Shown here piece by piece: positions 61,912 through 64,000 of a DNA stretch of 64,000 nucleotides. The position numbers and the translations under genes were made by a program. The DNA is from Sphingomonas sp. JUb134 (GTDB lineage: Bacteria; Pseudomonadota; Alphaproteobacteria; Sphingomonadales; Sphingomonadaceae), in contig NZ_SLYP02000001.1 in assembly GCF_004341505.2 (NCBI RefSeq), positions 1,313,001-1,377,000 of the forward strand. Reading direction: 5' to 3'. Numbering within the stretch: position 1 is the first letter of the stretch; every line of letters starts with the position of its first letter. The notes under the pieces are model-generated. The model was not told where the DNA came from, did no database searches, and worked only from the letters and a program-made list of their open reading frames with translations.

Positions 61912-62478
61912 TCAGGCCTCTAGTTCGGCGTCCCAGTAGAGCCAGTCGTGCCAGGTGTCGTGCAGGTGGTTGGGCGGGAAGCGGCGGCCGTGTTCCTGCA
62001 ACTGCCAGTTGGTCGGGCGGATCGGCGCGATGTGGAGCGGCATGTCGGCCTGGCGGGGGGTGCGGCCGCCCTTTCTGAGGTTGCACGGCGCGCAGGCGGT
62101 GACGACATTCTCCCAGGTGGTGCGGCCGCCCTGGGCGCGCGGCACGACGTGGTCGAAGGTCAGGTCCTTGGGCGCGCCGCAGTACTGGCAGGCGAAGCGG
62201 TCGCGCAGGAACAAGTTGAAGCGGGTGAAGGCGGGAAAGGCGGAGGGGCGGACATATTGCTTGAGCGCGATCACCGAAGGGAGCTTCAGCGAGGCGGTGG
62301 GGCTGTGCACTTCGCGTTCGTAATGGGCGACGATGTCGACCCGATCGAGGAATACCGCCTTGATCGCGGTCTGCCAGGGCCACAGGCTCAAGGGATAGTA
62401 GCTGAGCGGCGTATAGTCGGCGTTCAGCACAAGGGCCGGGCAACTGTCCGGATGGCGCATCAGATCGGGATGAAACAT
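61912..62478 (-). CDS. HNH endonuclease
   Basis: ATG 62478, 188 residues. VLNADYTPLSYYPLSLWPWQ is the usual start of this chromosomal HNH family, and CQYCGAPKDLTFDHVVPRAQ with NVVTACAPCNLRKGGRTP gives the zinc-braced HNH site. Common as a lone housekeeping-like gene in alphaproteobacteria; biological role unclear. Confidence 0.93.
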   Translation of the reverse strand: MFHPDLMRHPDSCPALVLNADYTPLSYYPLSLWPWQTAIKAVFLDRVDIVAHYEREVHSPTASLKLPSVIALKQYVRPSAFPAFTRFNLFLRDRFACQYCGAPKDLTFDHVVPRAQGGRTTWENVVTACAPCNLRKGGRTPRQADMPLHIAPIRPTNWQLQEHGRRFPPNHLHDTWHDWLYWDAELEA

Positions 62479-62574
62479 GCGTTCCCCTCGCCCTCGTTCC
62501 CGGCTGCCTATGACAGCGCGTGGTGACAAGGGCATGACAGCATGGGCCGCAAGGGCCGGTCAAGGGGGAGTTGC

Positions 62575-63444
62575 ATGATCCGCACCAGCCGCTTCGCGCC
62601 GAGCCCCACGGGACGGCTGCACCTGGGACACGCCTGGTCGGCGGTGCAGGCGCATGCGCTGGCGCGGGCGAGCGACGGCCGCTTCCTGCTCCGCATCGAG
62701 GACATCGATCAGGGCCGCAGCCGGCCCGAGCACGTCGAGGGGATCCTGGCGGACCTCGCCTGGCTTGGGCTCGAGCACGACGGGCCGGTGGCGTTCCAGT
62801 CGCAGCGGATGCCGATCTACGCGGAGGCGCTCGACCGGCTGAAGGTGAAGGGGCTGGTCTACCCGTGTTTCTGCACCCGCGCCGACATCGCGCGCGAAGT
62901 GGCGGCAAGCGCGTCCGCTCCCCACGGCAGCGACGGGCCGGTCTACCCGGGAACCTGCCGCGAGCTTGCGCCCGATGTCCGCGCCCGCCGGCTCGCCGTC
63001 GAGCCGCACGCGTGGCGGATCGACATGGCGCGCGCGGTCGCGGCCGCCGGGCCGCTCGAATGGCGCGATGCCCATGTCGGGGTGGTGCGCGCCGATCCGC
63101 AGGGCCAGGGCGATGTCGTGCTGGCCCGCAAGGACGCGGGCGTCAGCTATCACCTGGCGGTAACGGTGGACGACGCGGCACAAGGCGTCACCGACGTGGT
63201 GCGGGGCCGCGACCTGTTTGCGGCAACCCACGTCCACCGGCTGCTCCAGGCGCTGCTCGATCTGCCAACGCCCTTCTACCATCACCACCCGCTGCTGGTG
63301 GGAAGCGATGGCGAGCGGCTCGCCAAGCGGCATGGTGCGCCGACGCTGGAGTCGATGCGGCTGGCGGGCGTCGATGGGCGGGCCCTCGCAGGCGATCTGA
63401 GGGCGGGGCGCCTGCCGCTTGGCTTCGCGCTGGCAAGCGCCTAG
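62575..63444 (+). CDS. gluQ: Glutamyl-Q tRNA(Asp) synthetase
   Basis: ATG 62575 after AAGGGGGAG, 289 residues. RFAPSPTGRLHLGHAWSA has the HIGH-type motif, LLRIEDIDQGRSRPEHVEGI the Glu-binding block, YPCFCTRADI with YPGTC the zinc site, and GERLAKRHGA the KMSKS-like loop. It lacks the anticodon-binding domain, as expected for GluQ, which charges glutamate onto queuosine of tRNA-Asp. Confidence 0.94.
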   Translation: MIRTSRFAPSPTGRLHLGHAWSAVQAHALARASDGRFLLRIEDIDQGRSRPEHVEGILADLAWLGLEHDGPVAFQSQRMPIYAEALDRLKVKGLVYPCFCTRADIAREVAASASAPHGSDGPVYPGTCRELAPDVRARRLAVEPHAWRIDMARAVAAAGPLEWRDAHVGVVRADPQGQGDVVLARKDAGVSYHLAVTVDDAAQGVTDVVRGRDLFAATHVHRLLQALLDLPTPFYHHHPLLVGSDGERLAKRHGAPTLESMRLAGVDGRALAGDLRAGRLPLGFALASA

Positions 63445-63453
63445 GCTCCCCGC

Positions 63454-63681
63454 ATGAACACGTTTCTCGTCCTGCTCCTGGTCGCGGCGATGATCGCGAC
63501 GGTGGTTGCGCTGGTCCGTGGCGTGGTCACGTTCCTGAAGACCTCCGGCGAGGAGGCGCGCGGGCAGGGGCCGAGTGCGGCGAGCCTGAAGTCGAACAAG
63601 ATGATGCAGGCGCGGATCCTGTTCCAGGCGATCGCCATCCTGATCGTGGTACTGATCCTGTTCGCGGCGGGGCGCACCTGA
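63454..63681 (+). CDS. HIG1-domain twin-helix membrane protein
   Basis: 75 residues with two helices (MNTFLVLLLVAAMIATVVAL and LFQAIAILIVVLILFAA). SLKSNKMMQARILFQAIAI is the HIG1 (hypoxia-induced) signature. Bacterial homologues are linked to respiratory supercomplexes. Stop and next start share one base region (TGATG), so cotranscribed. Confidence 0.88.
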   Translation: MNTFLVLLLVAAMIATVVALVRGVVTFLKTSGEEARGQGPSAASLKSNKMMQARILFQAIAILIVVLILFAAGRT

Positions 63682-64000
63682 TGGTCAAGCTCAACAAGAT
63701 CTACACGCGCACCGGCGACGACGGCACGAGCGGCCTGGCGGACGGTTCGCGGGTTGCGAAGTCCTCCTTGCGCATGACGGCGATCGGCGACGTGGACGAG
63801 GCGAACAGCGCCATCGGCGTCGCGCGCACGGCACTGGGGCAGGGCATCGTCGAGGAAGCGCTGGCGCGTATCCAGAACGACCTGTTCGACCTGGGCGCGG
63901 ACATCGCGACTCCGCTGGCGGAAGGGGAAGCGCCGGGCGCGGCGCTCCGCATCGTCGCCTCCCAGGTCACCCGCCTGGAGCAGGAGATCGATCGGCTGAA
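63681..64000 (+). CDS. Cob(I)alamin adenosyltransferase (PduO type), continues past the window
   Basis: MVKLNKIYTRTGDDGTSGLA is the ATP-binding N-terminus of PduO-type enzymes, followed by DVDEANSAIGVAR and LARIQNDLFDLGADIATPLA. The first 106 codons are present. It makes adenosylcobalamin from cob(I)alamin and ATP. Confidence 0.94.
   Translation, partial: MVKLNKIYTRTGDDGTSGLADGSRVAKSSLRMTAIGDVDEANSAIGVARTALGQGIVEEALARIQNDLFDLGADIATPLAEGEAPGAALRIVASQVTRLEQEIDRL

Noticed and set aside
60014..61939. 641-codon plus-strand frame opposite PBP1A
   Set aside because: Antisense shadow; PBP1A motifs on the other strand are complete.
1..64000. CRISPR arrays or rRNA genes
   Set aside because: I saw no regularly spaced direct repeats and no rRNA-like stretch in the window.

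Overview
The window reads as chromosomal DNA of a high-GC alphaproteobacterium, most likely a sphingomonad (Sphingomonas or a close relative). I infer this from the codon use, from families typical of that group (DUF4893, DUF2171, DUF4279, DUF6894/DUF6961-type proteins, a HIG1-type protein, MucR-like and TraR-like fragments), from intergenic palindromic repeats of sphingomonad type, and from neighbourhoods such as patatin plus 3-hydroxybutyrate dehydrogenase. No database search was possible, so family names come from motif recognition.

Layout. 1-14.2 kb is ordinary core genome: an exported phosphodiesterase (cut by the window edge), ychF, small proteins, pth and rplY, an M20 amidohydrolase, DUF4893, bdhA-patatin, a zinc metallopeptidase, a Gre-like factor with a YaiI protein, an alcohol dehydrogenase, and a strongly Arg/Tyr/Gly-rich DUF2171 protein. 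At 14.39 kb a tRNA-Ala(CGC) gene is the attachment site of a 12-kb integrated phage-derived element (14417-26498), bounded by a perfect 55-bp direct repeat. It carries an integrase, a chain of six overlapping unknown genes, a tail-fibre-like protein with a C-terminal SGNH esterase domain, a holin-like pair, endolysin, nested Rz/Rz1 spanins, and small cargo (a Cys-rich secreted peptide, a MucR-like N-terminal fragment, a nuclease-like protein). I see no terminase, portal, capsid or tail-tube genes.

26.5-32.7 kb holds hspQ, tRNA-Ser(CGA), an oxidoreductase divergent from a TetR regulator with a double palindromic operator between them, a DUF3313 protein, and two decayed genes (a TolC-family exporter and a LysR regulator). 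33-36.8 kb is a paoABC-type periplasmic molybdenum aldehyde oxidoreductase operon. An IS630-type element follows, inserted in a short reading frame, then LysR, SDR and cupin genes.

41-46.7 kb is a wrecked polysaccharide locus. A GT2 glycosyltransferase and rmlB are each cut and joined tail to tail; rmlC has lost its start and a DUF4173 membrane protein has lost its end on either side of an IS21-family element whose flanks do not match.

46.9-64 kb is core again: rarD, manA, bamD-recN, an M28 peptidase, an epimerase overlapping a DMT transporter, a threonine aldolase, PBP1A, an HNH nuclease, gluQRS, a HIG1-type protein and the start of a cobalamin adenosyltransferase. The unusual parts are the capsid-less phage element with its unknown operon, and the chain of rearrangement scars between 30 and 46.7 kb.
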